A stretch of DNA of 64,000 nucleotides. It comes from Lachnospiraceae bacterium. Its GTDB lineage: Bacteria > Bacillota > Clostridia > Lachnospirales > Lachnospiraceae. The stretch spans positions 1-64,000 of the forward strand of contig JALENY010000017.1 of NCBI GenBank assembly GCA_022767285.1. Reading direction: 5' to 3'. The position numbers and the translations under genes are program-made. Below, in pieces: positions 39,815 through 49,665 of the stretch; position 1 is the stretch's first letter, and every line of letters begins with the position of its first letter. Under the pieces are notes generated by a model, which saw only the letters and a list, made by a program, of their open reading frames with translations, did not search any database and was not told the DNA's origin.

Positions 39815-41080
39815 ATGAAGACAAGAGCAGTCAGAATGTATGGAGCAGATGATTTGAGGCTGGAAGAATTTGATCTTCCGGCGATCAAAGAAGACGAGAT
39901 TTTGGTCAAAGTGATGAGCGACAGTATCTGTATGTCCACTTATAAACTGGTAAAGCAGGGAAAAAAGCATAAAAGAGCACCTCAGAATATGGATACCAAC
40001 CCGATTATCGTGGGCCATGAGTTTGCCGGTGTGATCGTGGAAGTCGGAGCAAAATGGCAGGATCAGTTTAAACCGGGTCAGAAATTTGCACTCCAGCCTG
40101 CGCTGAATTATCAGGGCAAACTGGATTCACCGGGTTATTCTTATGAGTTTTTCGGGGGTGACTGCACGTACTGTGTAATCCCTCATGAGGTTATGGAACT
40201 GGGCTGTCTGCTGAATTATGACGGCGAGGCGTTCTTTGAGGCTTCGCTCGGTGAACCGATGAGCTGCATTATTGGCGGCTATCATGCAAACTATCACACG
40301 AATAAAATAAATTATAATCATGCAATGGGGACGAAAAAAGATGGAAATATCGCCATCCTTGGTGGCTGTGGACCTATGGGACTCGGAGCTGTAAGTTATG
40401 CTCTCTGCATGGAAAATAAACCGAAACGAGTGGTGGTAACCGATATCAGTGAAGAACGTATTACCCGGGCAAATGAAGTGATCTCAGTGGAAAAAGCAAA
40501 AGAGGCTGGAGTAGAACTGATTTATGCTAATACGGGCAAGGTGGAAGACCCGGTCAAATACCTGATGGATCTGACCGATGGACATGGATATGACGATGTA
40601 TATGTGTATATTCCGAATAAAGCAGTGGCAGAACTGGGCGATAAGATTATGGCTTTTGACGGGTGTATGAATTTCTTTGCCGGACCGACGGACAATCAGT
40701 TTTCTGCTTCCATCAATCTTTATAATGCCCATTATACCAGTGCCCATATACTCGGAACCACAGGCGGAAATACAGATGACCTGATCGAAGCCATTGATCT
40801 GGCAGGCAAAGGTCTCATCGAGCCTGCAGTTATGGTAACTCACGTGGGCGGACTTGATTCCGTGGCAGAGACTACCCGGAATCTTCCGAATATTCCGGGC
40901 GGAAAGAAACTGGCATATACGCAGATCTATATGCCGATGACCGCCATCGAAGATTTTGCAAAACTTGGTGAGAAGGACCCGTTCTATGCAAAACTGGATG
41001 AAATCTGCAAAGCACATAAGGGACTCTGGAGCCTGGAAGCAGAAAAATTCCTCTTTGAGCATTTTGGTGTAGAAGCGTAA
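39815..41080 (+). CDS. Zinc-dependent medium-chain dehydrogenase (sorbose/hexitol-phosphate type)
   Basis: A 421-residue alcohol dehydrogenase of the SorE-like group. SICMSTYKLVKQG and PIIVGHEFAGVIVEVG contain zinc and proton-relay residues, and NIAILGGCGPMGLGAVSYA is the NAD(P)-binding motif near residue 185. SorE reduces L-sorbose 1-phosphate to glucitol 6-phosphate; relatives oxidise hexitol phosphates. It is longer than galactitol-phosphate dehydrogenases. In this operon it links the PTS product to the PfkB-family kinase and replaces the usual MtlD, which is not encoded. The exact hexitol or ketose is inferred only. Confidence 0.82.
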   Translation: MKTRAVRMYGADDLRLEEFDLPAIKEDEILVKVMSDSICMSTYKLVKQGKKHKRAPQNMDTNPIIVGHEFAGVIVEVGAKWQDQFKPGQKFALQPALNYQGKLDSPGYSYEFFGGDCTYCVIPHEVMELGCLLNYDGEAFFEASLGEPMSCIIGGYHANYHTNKINYNHAMGTKKDGNIAILGGCGPMGLGAVSYALCMENKPKRVVVTDISEERITRANEVISVEKAKEAGVELIYANTGKVEDPVKYLMDLTDGHGYDDVYVYIPNKAVAELGDKIMAFDGCMNFFAGPTDNQFSASINLYNAHYTSAHILGTTGGNTDDLIEAIDLAGKGLIEPAVMVTHVGGLDSVAETTRNLPNIPGGKKLAYTQIYMPMTAIEDFAKLGEKDPFYAKLDEICKAHKGLWSLEAEKFLFEHFGVEA

Positions 41081-41132
41081 ATCATGAGAAACAAATAGAA
41101 GCAAAAGAATAAATTGACAGGAGAATATAAAT

Positions 41133-41396
41133 ATGGTAAGCAAAAAAGTTATAGTAGTAAACAAACAGGGAATTCATGCACGGCCGGCAGGAGAACTGGC
41201 AAAAATCTGTAAAAACTGTAAATCGGAAACAGTGCTTCTTGTGGGTGAGCGTGTGATCAATCCGAAAAGTGTTTTAAACATAATGGCAGCGGCCATGAGA
41301 TGCGGAACTGAGATTACCGTTCAGTGTGACGGTGAAAATGAGAAGGAAGAGCTGGAAATGCTGGTAAAAGCAATTGAAAGCGGCTTGGGCGAATAA
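41133..41396 (+). CDS. HPr-family phosphocarrier protein
   Basis: An 87-residue HPr. The phosphohistidine H15 is in NKQGIHARPAG, and the regulatory serine S46 is retained in NPKSVLNIMAAAM. It would carry phosphate from enzyme I to the EIIA of this operon. A dedicated HPr beside a sugar operon is not usual, as general HPr is encoded with enzyme I. The retained Ser46 suggests it can still be modified by HPr kinase. GACAGGAG precedes the ATG. A terminator follows. Confidence 0.9.
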   Translation: MVSKKVIVVNKQGIHARPAGELAKICKNCKSETVLLVGERVINPKSVLNIMAAAMRCGTEITVQCDGENEKEELEMLVKAIESGLGE

Positions 41397-41439
41397 TAGA
41401 AAAAAGAGTGGAAGAATAGATTGCAAGCAGATTAATAAT

Positions 41440-41486
41440 AGCAGAGTTTCTCCGCAGAAGTATTGCGGGGATGCTCTGTTATTTTA
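41440..41486 (+). terminator. Intrinsic terminator of the PTS operon
   Basis: GCAGAG..TC.CCGCA pairs with TTGCGG.GA..CTCTG around GAAGTA, then TTATTTTA. Confidence 0.75.
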
Positions 41487-41529
41487 ATCTGTTTTCCTGT
41501 TTTAACAGTATTCCTGAAATAATTATAGT

Positions 41530-41558
41530 TTGTTATTTTTGCCATACTGTGGTAAAAT
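41530..41558 (+). promoter_or_regulatory. Promoter of hisHF
   Basis: TTGTTA (41530-41535), 17-bp spacer, TAAAAT (41553-41558), 30 bp before the hisH start. Confidence 0.6.
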
Positions 41559-41587
41559 TATCTGGTATTTCAGGAGGGAAAGTTAGT

Positions 41588-42208
41588 ATGATTGCGATTA
41601 TTGATTATGATGCGGGCAACATAAAGAGTGTGGAAAAAGCTATGGAGCATCTGGGGCAGGATGTGCGGCTCACCAGAGATGCCAAAACAATTCTTGCTGC
41701 GGATCATGTGATTTTGCCGGGCGTGGGTAATTTCGGCGATGCCATGGAAAAACTGAATCGCTATGGCCTGACATCGGTGATTCGGGAAGTTGTTGAAAAA
41801 AGGATTCCTTTTCTCGGTATCTGTCTTGGCCTGCAGCTTCTGTTTGAAAGCAGTGAAGAAAGTCCGGGCATTCCGGGTCTTGGCATATTAAAAGGGAAAA
41901 TCGTTCGTTTTGACGAGCGGGAAGGTTATAAGATTCCCCACATGGGATGGAATTCCCTTCATCTGCAGAATGAGGGAAGGCTGTTTCGCGGGATTCCGGA
42001 CCAGGCTTATGTATATTTTGTCCATTCCTATTACCTGAAGGCAGAAGAGGAACAGATCGTGAAGGCTTCCTCTGATTATGCCAACCGGATCCATGCTTCG
42101 GTGGAGCAGGATAACGTATTTGCCTGCCAGTTCCATCCGGAAAAGAGCAGTGAGGTTGGCCTGCAGATCCTGAAAAACTTCGTTTCCATCCGAAAGGAGG
42201 AAGGCTGA
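41588..42208 (+). CDS. hisH: Imidazole glycerol phosphate synthase subunit HisH
   Basis: A 206-residue glutamine amidotransferase. The start [18 protein letters not shown] is set by AGGAGG; a longer frame runs through the promoter. Nucleophile cysteine in [15 protein letters not shown], and the catalytic His-Glu pair in [11 protein letters not shown]. It supplies ammonia to HisF for histidine and AICAR formation. HisF starts 1 bp after the stop. The other his genes are not in the window, so hisHF forms a separate unit. Confidence 0.95.
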   Translation: MIAIIDYDAGNIKSVEKAMEHLGQDVRLTRDAKTILAADHVILPGVGNFGDAMEKLNRYGLTSVIREVVEKRIPFLGICLGLQLLFESSEESPGIPGLGILKGKIVRFDEREGYKIPHMGWNSLHLQNEGRLFRGIPDQAYVYFVHSYYLKAEEEQIVKASSDYANRIHASVEQDNVFACQFHPEKSSEVGLQILKNFVSIRKEEG

Positions 42209-42209
42209 C

Positions 42210-42971
42210 ATGTTTACAAAGCGAATAATTCCCTGCCTGGATGTAAATCGTGGCCGGGTTGTAAAAGGTGTGAATTTCGTCGATCTGAGAGATGCCGGTG
42301 ATCCGGTGGAGATTGCCAAAGCTTATGATAAGGCCGGAGCAGATGAATTGGTTTTCCTCGATATAACCGCATCTTCCGATGACCGTGAGACGGTGGTGGA
42401 TATGGTACGCGAGGTGGCAAAACAGGTTTTTATTCCCTTTACCGTAGGAGGCGGGATCCGCACTGTGGATGATTTTAAACGAATTCTTCGTGAGGGAGCA
42501 GACAAAGTATCCGTAAATTCTGCCGCGATCAACAATCCGCAGCTTGTGGCGGATGCTGCGGCAAAATTCGGAAGCCAGTGTGTGGTGGTTGCCATTGATG
42601 CAAAGAAAAGAGCGGACGGAAGCGGATGGAATATTTATAAAAACGGTGGTCGTATCGACATGGGGATTGATGCGGTTGCATGGGCGAAAAAAGTGGAAGA
42701 GCTGGGGGCTGGTGAGATTCTCCTGACCAGCATGGACTGCGACGGTACAAAGGCCGGTTACGACATCGAACTGACCAGGGCAATCGCAGAATCCGTATCC
42801 ATTCCGGTCATTGCCTCCGGCGGGGCAGGTACGCTGGAGCATTTTTATGACGCACTGACGCAGGGAAAAGCAGATGCAGCTCTGGCAGCGTCTCTGTTCC
42901 ATTTTAAAGAACTGGAGATCCGACAAGTGAAAGAGTATCTGAGAAGCCGTGAGGTACCGGTTCGGCTGTGA
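42210..42971 (+). CDS. hisF: Imidazole glycerol phosphate synthase subunit HisF
   Basis: A 253-residue TIM-barrel cyclase. [16 protein letters not shown] has the first catalytic Asp, [11 protein letters not shown] and [12 protein letters not shown] are phosphate-binding loops, and [14 protein letters not shown] has the second Asp. It closes the imidazole ring using ammonia from HisH. Tight spacing with hisH (GGAGGAAGG in the 3' end of hisH) implies coupled synthesis of the heterodimer. ung follows 34 bp later. Confidence 0.96.
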   Translation: MFTKRIIPCLDVNRGRVVKGVNFVDLRDAGDPVEIAKAYDKAGADELVFLDITASSDDRETVVDMVREVAKQVFIPFTVGGGIRTVDDFKRILREGADKVSVNSAAINNPQLVADAAAKFGSQCVVVAIDAKKRADGSGWNIYKNGGRIDMGIDAVAWAKKVEELGAGEILLTSMDCDGTKAGYDIELTRAIAESVSIPVIASGGAGTLEHFYDALTQGKADAALAASLFHFKELEIRQVKEYLRSREVPVRL

Positions 42972-43005
42972 TAAAACGAAATGCAGAAGAAGAGGAGTGG
43001 ATAAA

Positions 43006-43680
43006 ATGGCAGCTCTGACAGGAGCCTGGCAGCAGGCGTTATCCGGAGAATTTCGAAAACCCTATTATGGAAAACTGTATAAAACCGTCGTGCAGGAATA
43101 TGCCGCCAGACAGATTTTTCCTGCCAGCGAGGATGTCTTCAATGCGTTTGAATTCACGCCCCTTGACCAGGTAAAAGCAGTGATTTTAGGGCAGGATCCC
43201 TATCATGGGGACGGTCAGGCCCATGGTTTGTGTTTTTCAGTGAAACCGCAGGTGGAAATACCGCCGTCTCTGGTGAATATTTATAAAGAACTGCAGGATG
43301 ACCTCGGTTGCTATATCCCCAATAACGGATATCTGGAAAAATGGGCGAGACAAGGTGTTATGCTTCTCAACACGGTTTTAACCGTCCGGGCGCATCAGGC
43401 CAACTCTCATCGCGGAATCGGCTGGGAAGAGTTTACCAATGCAGCGATCCGTGTTTTGAATGAGCAGGATCGGCCAATGGTGTTTCTTTTGTGGGGAAGA
43501 CCCGCACAGATGAAAAAATCTCTGCTTCATAATCCGAAGCATCTGATTCTGGAGGCGCCGCATCCCAGTCCATTGTCCGCTTACCGCGGCTTTTTCGGGT
43601 GCCGGCATTTTAGTCAGGCGAATGCTTTTCTGGTAAAAAATGGACTGGAACCGATTGACTGGCAGATTGAGAATCTGTAA
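43006..43680 (+). CDS. ung: Uracil-DNA glycosylase
   Basis: A 224-residue family 1 UDG. AVILGQDPYHGDGQAHGLCFS has the water-activating Asp and uracil-binding loop, GVMLLNTVLTVRAHQANSH the central motif, and LEAPHPSPLSAYRGFFGCRHF the DNA-intercalation loop with its catalytic His. It removes uracil from DNA. AGAGGAGTGG before this ATG sets the start; a frame 19 codons longer begins inside hisF. It is probably cotranscribed with hisHF without a functional link. Confidence 0.96.
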   Translation: MAALTGAWQQALSGEFRKPYYGKLYKTVVQEYAARQIFPASEDVFNAFEFTPLDQVKAVILGQDPYHGDGQAHGLCFSVKPQVEIPPSLVNIYKELQDDLGCYIPNNGYLEKWARQGVMLLNTVLTVRAHQANSHRGIGWEEFTNAAIRVLNEQDRPMVFLLWGRPAQMKKSLLHNPKHLILEAPHPSPLSAYRGFFGCRHFSQANAFLVKNGLEPIDWQIENL

Positions 43681-43768
43681 AATAGTCCGGATACAGATAT
43701 TAGATAAGGCGTCAGACGAAAGAGATGCAAAATGTATTCTCTGAAGTGTATGTCTGGAAAGGATAGAT

Positions 43769-45403
43769 ATGAGTAGTAAAAAAGGTGCGGTCATCAAACA
43801 GGCTTCTTTTTTGATGGCGGCGGGACTGTTGTGCAGGGTGATCGGACTGTTGTATCGCAGCCCATTAAATGGTATTATCGGTGAAGCCGGAAGCGGTTAT
43901 TATTCCTATGCAAATGACTGGTATAGTATTTTGCTTTTAATCTCGGCATACAGCATACCAACAGCAGTGTCTAAGGTTATGTCAGAACGACTGGCGTTAA
44001 AGCGATATCGGGACGCGCAGAAGGTTTTCCGGGCATCGCTCATCTATGTGCTGTTGGTGGGCGGTGTTACGTCAATATTATGTTATGTGCTTGCTCCGTT
44101 TTTGCTGAAAAACGCCACAGGAGCGGTTCTTGCTCTGCGGGTGCTTGCTCCCACAATTCTGCTGTCCGGTCTTCTGGGCGTTATGAGAGGATATTTTCAG
44201 GCCCAGAATACTATGCTGCCCACGGCAATTTCTCAGATTGGAGAGCAGATCATCAATGCGATCGTGAGTATTACAGCGGCATACTTTTTCACAAGATCCG
44301 TAACTGGTGAAGATCTGATCGGGCAGATGGGGGCAGCCGGCGGAACGCTCGGCACCGGTGCCGGTGTAGTTACAGCACTTGTTTTTATGTGCTTCGTCTA
44401 TGCCATCAATCGAAAAAAAATACAAAAACGGATGCTGCGGGATGTATCATATAAGGAAGACTCCTATAAAGATATCTTTAAGGTCATTCTGCTGATGGTG
44501 ACTCCGATTATTATCAGTACCTGTGTATATAATGTGAGTGTTGTTATCAATCAGTCGATTTACACCAGCATGTCCATACGCAATGGATTGACGGAGAAAG
44601 CGGCAGCAGAGGCATATTCTGCATTCAGCTATTATTGTAACCCCATTTTGAACATTCCGATCGCCATGGGAAGTGCGATGGCTACGGCAATTATACCTGC
44701 TGTATCCACCCACTATGCGCTGGGTGAAAAAAAGGAAGTAGTGAACCGAATCGATGAGTGTATCAAATTTACCATGTTTATTGCAATTCCGGCTACGATC
44801 GGTCTGGCGGTCTTGTCCCGTCCGGTGATCCACCTTCTCTATCCTTCGGCAGATGCATCTTTTGCAGGAAGTGTCATGAGCATCGGCGCAATTTCGGTCG
44901 TATTTTCCTGTTTTGCCTCCGTAACAAATGGAATTCTGCAGGGCATCGGAAAACCGAAACTCCCGGTGATTCATTCAGCCATCGCACTTGTGTTTGATGT
45001 GATTTTTATGTTCCTGTTCATGTGGCTTGGCCTGGGGGTTTACGGTGTGATGATTGTCACTGTACTCTATACTCTGATCGTCTGTATTCTGAATGCGATG
45101 TCCCTCCGAAATCTGCTGAATTACCGAATGAAACTCAGGAAAGGATATCTCTATCCGGTTCTGTCAGCCGCCGGAATGGGTGTTCTGGTGGCAGCGATTT
45201 ACTGGATTCCGTCCCTTTTACTTCCGGATGTAATGGGTCGGTATGTGATCAGCGCGGCAATTACGGCAGCAGCGGTCATTGTCGGTGTTCTCGTGTACAT
45301 GATTCTTTATTTGAAAATATCGAAAATGCCTCCGGAAGAGATCAAAAAACTGCCTATGGGCACGAAAATCCTCCGTGTTGCCCGAATGCTTCATCTGGTA
45401 TAG
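43769..45403 (+). CDS. SpoVB-like polysaccharide/lipid flippase (MATE/MOP superfamily)
   Basis: A 544-residue protein with about 14 hydrophobic helices. FLMAAGLLCRVIGLLYRSPLNGIIG at the N-terminus and AYSIPTAVSKVMSERLA are typical of the SpoVB/YtgP branch, which moves lipid-linked glycans or peptidoglycan precursors across the membrane. It carries family-typical charged loops (KVMSERLALKRYRDAQKVF). A GAAAGGAT site precedes the ATG. It lies 88 bp downstream of ung with a terminator after it. Fits a spore-forming host, though YtgP-type members also act in vegetative cells. Confidence 0.88.
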   Translation: MSSKKGAVIKQASFLMAAGLLCRVIGLLYRSPLNGIIGEAGSGYYSYANDWYSILLLISAYSIPTAVSKVMSERLALKRYRDAQKVFRASLIYVLLVGGVTSILCYVLAPFLLKNATGAVLALRVLAPTILLSGLLGVMRGYFQAQNTMLPTAISQIGEQIINAIVSITAAYFFTRSVTGEDLIGQMGAAGGTLGTGAGVVTALVFMCFVYAINRKKIQKRMLRDVSYKEDSYKDIFKVILLMVTPIIISTCVYNVSVVINQSIYTSMSIRNGLTEKAAAEAYSAFSYYCNPILNIPIAMGSAMATAIIPAVSTHYALGEKKEVVNRIDECIKFTMFIAIPATIGLAVLSRPVIHLLYPSADASFAGSVMSIGAISVVFSCFASVTNGILQGIGKPKLPVIHSAIALVFDVIFMFLFMWLGLGVYGVMIVTVLYTLIVCILNAMSLRNLLNYRMKLRKGYLYPVLSAAGMGVLVAAIYWIPSLLLPDVMGRYVISAAITAAAVIVGVLVYMILYLKISKMPPEEIKKLPMGTKILRVARMLHLV

Positions 45404-45478
45404 CGGTATCAAAGGAGTTTGACGATACGTATCCTTCGGCAAATACAAAAAATTTATAACTTTATCACTTTAAAGCAA

Positions 45479-45507
45479 AAATCTCTTCCTATAGAAGAGG
45501 TTTTTTG
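45479..45507 (+). terminator. Intrinsic terminator before the arylacetate cluster
   Basis: AAATCTCTTC-CTATA-GAAGAGGTTT with a T6 run at its right end. Confidence 0.8.
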
Positions 45508-45550
45508 CTATACTAAAAGAACCAATGATTGAGAAAAAAGGAGAATACAT

Positions 45551-46861
45551 ATGATTTGGTCAGAAGTCGAAACCTGGTCCAGAGAACAGATAGAGGAAGT
45601 TCAGCTGGAACGGTTGAAGAACATTGTAAAATATGTTTACGAAAAATGTGCCCCCTACCGGAAAAAAATGGATGAGACAGGAATAAAACCGGAAGATGTA
45701 CAGACTCTGGATGATATTCGTAAACTGCCTTTTACAACCAAACAGGACATGAGAGACAATTATCCCTTTGATCTGTTTTGTGTACCCAAAAAGGATTTAT
45801 TGCGCATTCATGCATCAAGCGGAACCACAGGAAAGCCGACTGTCGTGGGATATACCCAGAAGGATCTGGATACCTGGGCAGAATGTGTGGCCAGACTGGC
45901 TGTCGCAGGAGGCGCGACTGCGGAGGATACTTCGCAGATCTGCTTCGGGTACGGTATGTTTACTGGTGCCCTTGGACTGCACAAAGGACTGGAAAAAATC
46001 GGTTCTGCGATTATTCCGTCTTCTTCGGGCAACACAAAGAAACAGCTTTTATACATGCATGATTTTGAGAGTACGCTGCTGGTAGCAACACCTTCCTACG
46101 CTTTGCGCATAGCAGAGGTAGCACAGGAAATCGGCCTGGATCCGAAAAAGGATCTGAAAATAAAAACTGCTGTGCTGGGCAGCGAACTGATGACAGAGGG
46201 CATGCGCCAGGAAATGAGAAATGCCTGGGGTGATGACCTGAGAGTAACCCAGAATTATGGCCTCAGTGAAGTGATGGGACCGGGTGTGTCCGGCGAATGC
46301 CTGGAATTAAATGGTATGCATATCAATGAAGATCATTTTCTGGTTGAGATCATCGACCCGAAGACCGGGGAAGTGCTTCCGCCAGGTGAAAAGGGAGAAG
46401 TGGTTATTACCACATTGACAAAAGAAGCCATTCCGCTGATTCGTTATCGTACCCGTGATATCAGTGCCCTCCATTACGAACCATGCAAATGCGGAAGAAC
46501 CACCGCACGTATGGATAATATCTCCGGTCGTACAGACGATATGATGAAGATTCGCGGTGTCAATGTATTCCCGGGTCAGATTGAAGAGGTTCTTCTGAAC
46601 ACGGACATCTGCGGACCCCACTATGAGATCGTGCTGACCCGCAAGAATCATACCGATGCCATTGAGATCAATGTGGAAGTGGCACCTGATAAGATGACAG
46701 ATTCTTACCAGGAACTGAAAAATTCAGAGCAGGAAATCAAAGAAAAACTCCGTACAGTACTTGGTTTGGCTGCGAAGGTAAATCTGGTATCACCGAATTC
46801 CATTCAGCGTTTTGAAGGAAAAGCAAAGAGAATTATCGATAAGAGAGGGGAAGAACAGTAA
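45551..46861 (+). CDS. paaK: Phenylacetate--CoA ligase
   Basis: A 436-residue AMP-forming ligase. The P-loop IHASSGTTGKPTVVGYT, adenylation segment NYGLSEVMGPGVSGEC and hinge/C-domain GRTDDMMKIRGVNVFPGQIE are classical. With indolepyruvate oxidoreductase it would run as arylacetyl-CoA to arylacetate, making ATP, or in the forward sense activate arylacetates. GGAG lies 9 nt before the ATG. The iorA start lies 1 bp after the stop. Confidence 0.93.
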   Translation: MIWSEVETWSREQIEEVQLERLKNIVKYVYEKCAPYRKKMDETGIKPEDVQTLDDIRKLPFTTKQDMRDNYPFDLFCVPKKDLLRIHASSGTTGKPTVVGYTQKDLDTWAECVARLAVAGGATAEDTSQICFGYGMFTGALGLHKGLEKIGSAIIPSSSGNTKKQLLYMHDFESTLLVATPSYALRIAEVAQEIGLDPKKDLKIKTAVLGSELMTEGMRQEMRNAWGDDLRVTQNYGLSEVMGPGVSGECLELNGMHINEDHFLVEIIDPKTGEVLPPGEKGEVVITTLTKEAIPLIRYRTRDISALHYEPCKCGRTTARMDNISGRTDDMMKIRGVNVFPGQIEEVLLNTDICGPHYEIVLTRKNHTDAIEINVEVAPDKMTDSYQELKNSEQEIKEKLRTVLGLAAKVNLVSPNSIQRFEGKAKRIIDKRGEEQ

Positions 46862-46862
46862 T

Positions 46863-48605
46863 ATGGGCGAAAAAGTTATTATGCTGGGCAATGAAGCCAT
46901 TGCCAGAGGCGCTTATGAAGCGGGTGTGAAAGTATCATCCGCATATCCTGGTACTCCCAGTACTGAGATCAGTGAAAATCTTGTGAAATATAAAGATGAT
47001 GTTTATTGTGAATGGGCACCAAACGAGAAAGTGGCCACAGAAGTTGCCCTTGGCGCTGCTATCAGCGGTGTGCGTGCCATGGCTTCCATGAAACATGTCG
47101 GTTTTAATGTGGCAGCCGATCCGGTCTACACAGCGGCTTATACCGGAATCAATGGAGGTATGATGATCGTAGTGGCAGATGATCCCGGAATGTACAGCTC
47201 TCAGAATGAGCAGGATACAAGACAGATTGCCCGTGCGGCAAACATTCCGGTACTTGAGCCTTCCGACAGTGCAGAAGCGAAGGATTTTACAAAACTTGCT
47301 TTTGAACTGAGCGAGACTTATGACACACCGATCATCCTTCGGACCACCACTCGTCTGGCACATTCGCAGGGACTGGTGGAATTGTGTGACCGTGTAGTGC
47401 CGGAAGACAGAGTATATGAAAAGAATATTGCAAAATACGTTATGATGCCGGGCAACGCCATCCGCCGTCATCCCTTTGTGGAAGACCGCATGAAGCGAAT
47501 GGCCGAGGATGCCTGCGGATTTGAAATCAACCGTGCGGAATACAACGATACCTCCATTGGTATCATCACCAGCGGTATTCCCTATACATATGTAAAAGAA
47601 GCCATGCCGAATGCTTCTGTATTAAAGCTTGGACTGGTTCATCCCCTTCCGAGAAAATTAATCGAAGAATTTGCTTCCAAAGTGGATAAAGTAGTTATTT
47701 TTGAAGAACTGGAGCCGGTAATTGAGGAACAGGTAAAATCCTGGGGAATAGAAGCAGTCGGAAAGGAAATCTTTACCATTCAGGGAGAATACAGCGCAAA
47801 CATGCTTCGCAAAGCTCTTCTGAAAGAGGAAATCCAGGCGAAAGCACCGGCGCAGGTTCCAGCAAGACCCCCGATCCTCTGTCCCGGCTGCCCTCACAGA
47901 AGTGTCTATACAGTCCTGAAAAAGCTTAAACTGCATGCAGCGGGCGATATCGGATGCTATACCCTTGGAGCAGTGGCTCCTTTGAGTGTTGTGGATACCA
48001 CAATCTGCATGGGATCCAGTATCAGTACACTACACGGTATGGAAAAGGGTAAGGGAAAAGAGTATATGAAGAACTGGGTTGCAGTGATCGGTGATTCCAC
48101 ATTCATGCACACCGGTGTAAATTCTCTTATGAACATGGTTTACAATCAGGGAACCGGTACGGTTTTGATCCTGGATAACTCCACAACCGGTATGACCGGA
48201 CATCAGGATCATGCAGCAACCGGAAAAACCCTCCAGGGCGATATTACAAAAGCAATCAATATTCCTCTGTTCTGCAAATCAATCGGCATTGAGCATGTAT
48301 ATGAGGTAAATGCTTTTGATCTGGAAGAATTGACAAAGCGTGTGAAAGAGGAAGTAGAGCGAGACGATATTTCCGTTATCATCACTAAGACTCCATGTGT
48401 TCTTTTAAAGAGCAATAAGTTCACGAAGAAATGTGTTCCGAATTATGATAAATGTAAGAAATGCGGTGCCTGCTTAAGACCGGGATGTCCGGCCCTCACA
48501 AAAAATGAGGATGGATCTATTTCCATCGATGCAACCATGTGCAATGGATGCGGCCTCTGCAGACAGCTGTGCAAATTCAATGCTATTGAGGAGGTGGATG
48601 CATAA
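46863..48605 (+). CDS. iorA: Indolepyruvate:ferredoxin oxidoreductase, alpha subunit
   Basis: A 580-residue subunit. The N-terminal pyrimidine-binding domain starts VIMLGNEAIARGAYEAG with SAYPGTPSTEI. The thiamine-diphosphate domain has ILCPGCPHRSVY, GDIGCYTLG and VIGDSTFMHTGVNSLMN near its middle, followed by NSTTGMTGHQDH. Two [4Fe-4S] motifs (CKKCGACLRPGCP and CNGCGLCRQLC) end it. It oxidatively decarboxylates aromatic 2-oxoacids to arylacetyl-CoA, reducing ferredoxin. AGAGGGGAAG before the ATG sets the start; an in-frame start inside paaK is unlikely. Confidence 0.95.
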   Translation: MGEKVIMLGNEAIARGAYEAGVKVSSAYPGTPSTEISENLVKYKDDVYCEWAPNEKVATEVALGAAISGVRAMASMKHVGFNVAADPVYTAAYTGINGGMMIVVADDPGMYSSQNEQDTRQIARAANIPVLEPSDSAEAKDFTKLAFELSETYDTPIILRTTTRLAHSQGLVELCDRVVPEDRVYEKNIAKYVMMPGNAIRRHPFVEDRMKRMAEDACGFEINRAEYNDTSIGIITSGIPYTYVKEAMPNASVLKLGLVHPLPRKLIEEFASKVDKVVIFEELEPVIEEQVKSWGIEAVGKEIFTIQGEYSANMLRKALLKEEIQAKAPAQVPARPPILCPGCPHRSVYTVLKKLKLHAAGDIGCYTLGAVAPLSVVDTTICMGSSISTLHGMEKGKGKEYMKNWVAVIGDSTFMHTGVNSLMNMVYNQGTGTVLILDNSTTGMTGHQDHAATGKTLQGDITKAINIPLFCKSIGIEHVYEVNAFDLEELTKRVKEEVERDDISVIITKTPCVLLKSNKFTKKCVPNYDKCKKCGACLRPGCPALTKNEDGSISIDATMCNGCGLCRQLCKFNAIEEVDA

Positions 48606-49177
48606 TGGAAACGAAAAATATCATGATCGTAGGTGTCGGCGGACAGGGAACTCTGCTGACCAGCCGTATCCTCGGCGGCATTGCCATTCACGGCGGATAT
48701 GATGTAAAACTCTCCGAAGTTCACGGTATGGCTCAGCGAGGCGGAAGTGTAGTTACTTTCGTTCGTTACGGTGACAAGGTTGCGGAACCGATCGTTGAGG
48801 TTGGACAAGCAGATGTGCTGATCGCATTTGAGCGTCTGGAAGCGATGCGCTATATCCATTACCTGAAAAAAGACGGCGTGCTCATTGCAAATGACTGGAG
48901 AATTGACCCCATCACGGTTGTCACCGGCGTGGCAGAGTATCCGGAAAATATCCTGGAAGAGATTGAGAAAGATCATAAAGTATACCGCATCAATGCTATG
49001 GAAGAGGCACTGAAACTGGGCAATTCCAAAGTGTTTAATATTATTGTTCTCGGCATGGCTGCAAGACATATGGATTTTTCGAAAGAGGACTGGATGCAGG
49101 TAATAGAAAAGACCGTTCCGCCGAAAACCGTTGAGATCAACAAAAAAGCCTTTGAAGTGGGCTATGGTAATAAATAA
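48605..49177 (+). CDS. iorB: Indolepyruvate:ferredoxin oxidoreductase, beta subunit
   Basis: A 190-residue gamma-type domain protein. IMIVGVGGQGTLLTSRILGG is the CoA/FAD-like phosphate-binding loop of the family and SEVHGMAQRGGSVVTFVRYG is the second signature. It pairs with IorA. The ATG uses the last base of the iorA stop (TAATG), so synthesis is coupled. Confidence 0.95.
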   Translation: METKNIMIVGVGGQGTLLTSRILGGIAIHGGYDVKLSEVHGMAQRGGSVVTFVRYGDKVAEPIVEVGQADVLIAFERLEAMRYIHYLKKDGVLIANDWRIDPITVVTGVAEYPENILEEIEKDHKVYRINAMEEALKLGNSKVFNIIVLGMAARHMDFSKEDWMQVIEKTVPPKTVEINKKAFEVGYGNK

Positions 49178-49193
49178 GAGAGGAGACATGCCA

Positions 49194-49625
49194 ATGCTTA
49201 TCAAACAGGTATCGGTTTTTATTGAAAACAAGCCGGGCAGACTGCTCGCCATTACAAAGGTTCTTACTGACAACGGAATTAATATCGTATCCATTAGTCT
49301 GTCAGACACCAGTGAATACGGTTTGCTTCGCCTGATCGTATCGGATCCGGAAGGAGCAAGGCTCGTGCTGATGGAAAACGGATTCTCAGCCATGCTGACG
49401 GATGTACTGGCGGTTCGCCTGCCCAACGGTATCGGAAAACTTCAGGAAATGCTTCAGGTAATCACGGAGAAAGAACAGAGTATTGAGTATATGTATATTC
49501 TCGCCACCGGAGGTGGCAATGATTCGATGATCCTTAAGTCATCTGATCCGGTACATGCGGCAAAAGCCTTGAAGGAGGGCGGATTTGAACTCTACTCTCC
49601 GGAGGAAGCTTATCATATTGCATAA
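49194..49625 (+). CDS. ACT-domain protein
   Basis: A 143-residue protein made of two tandem ACT-like domains (VSVFIENKPGRLLAITKVL, DNGINIVSISLSDTSEYG; second half IEYMYILATGG, PVHAAKALKEGGFELY). Homologues lie beside iorAB/paaK genes and may sense an aromatic amino acid. AGGAG is 8 nt before this ATG; another ATG 6 nt earlier is too close. It lacks a DNA-binding domain, so it probably acts by protein contact or ligand binding. Confidence 0.88.
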   Translation: MLIKQVSVFIENKPGRLLAITKVLTDNGINIVSISLSDTSEYGLLRLIVSDPEGARLVLMENGFSAMLTDVLAVRLPNGIGKLQEMLQVITEKEQSIEYMYILATGGGNDSMILKSSDPVHAAKALKEGGFELYSPEEAYHIA

Positions 49626-49665
49626 CAAACAGACAACAGTCGATTAACTTTGAGGGGGAAACACA

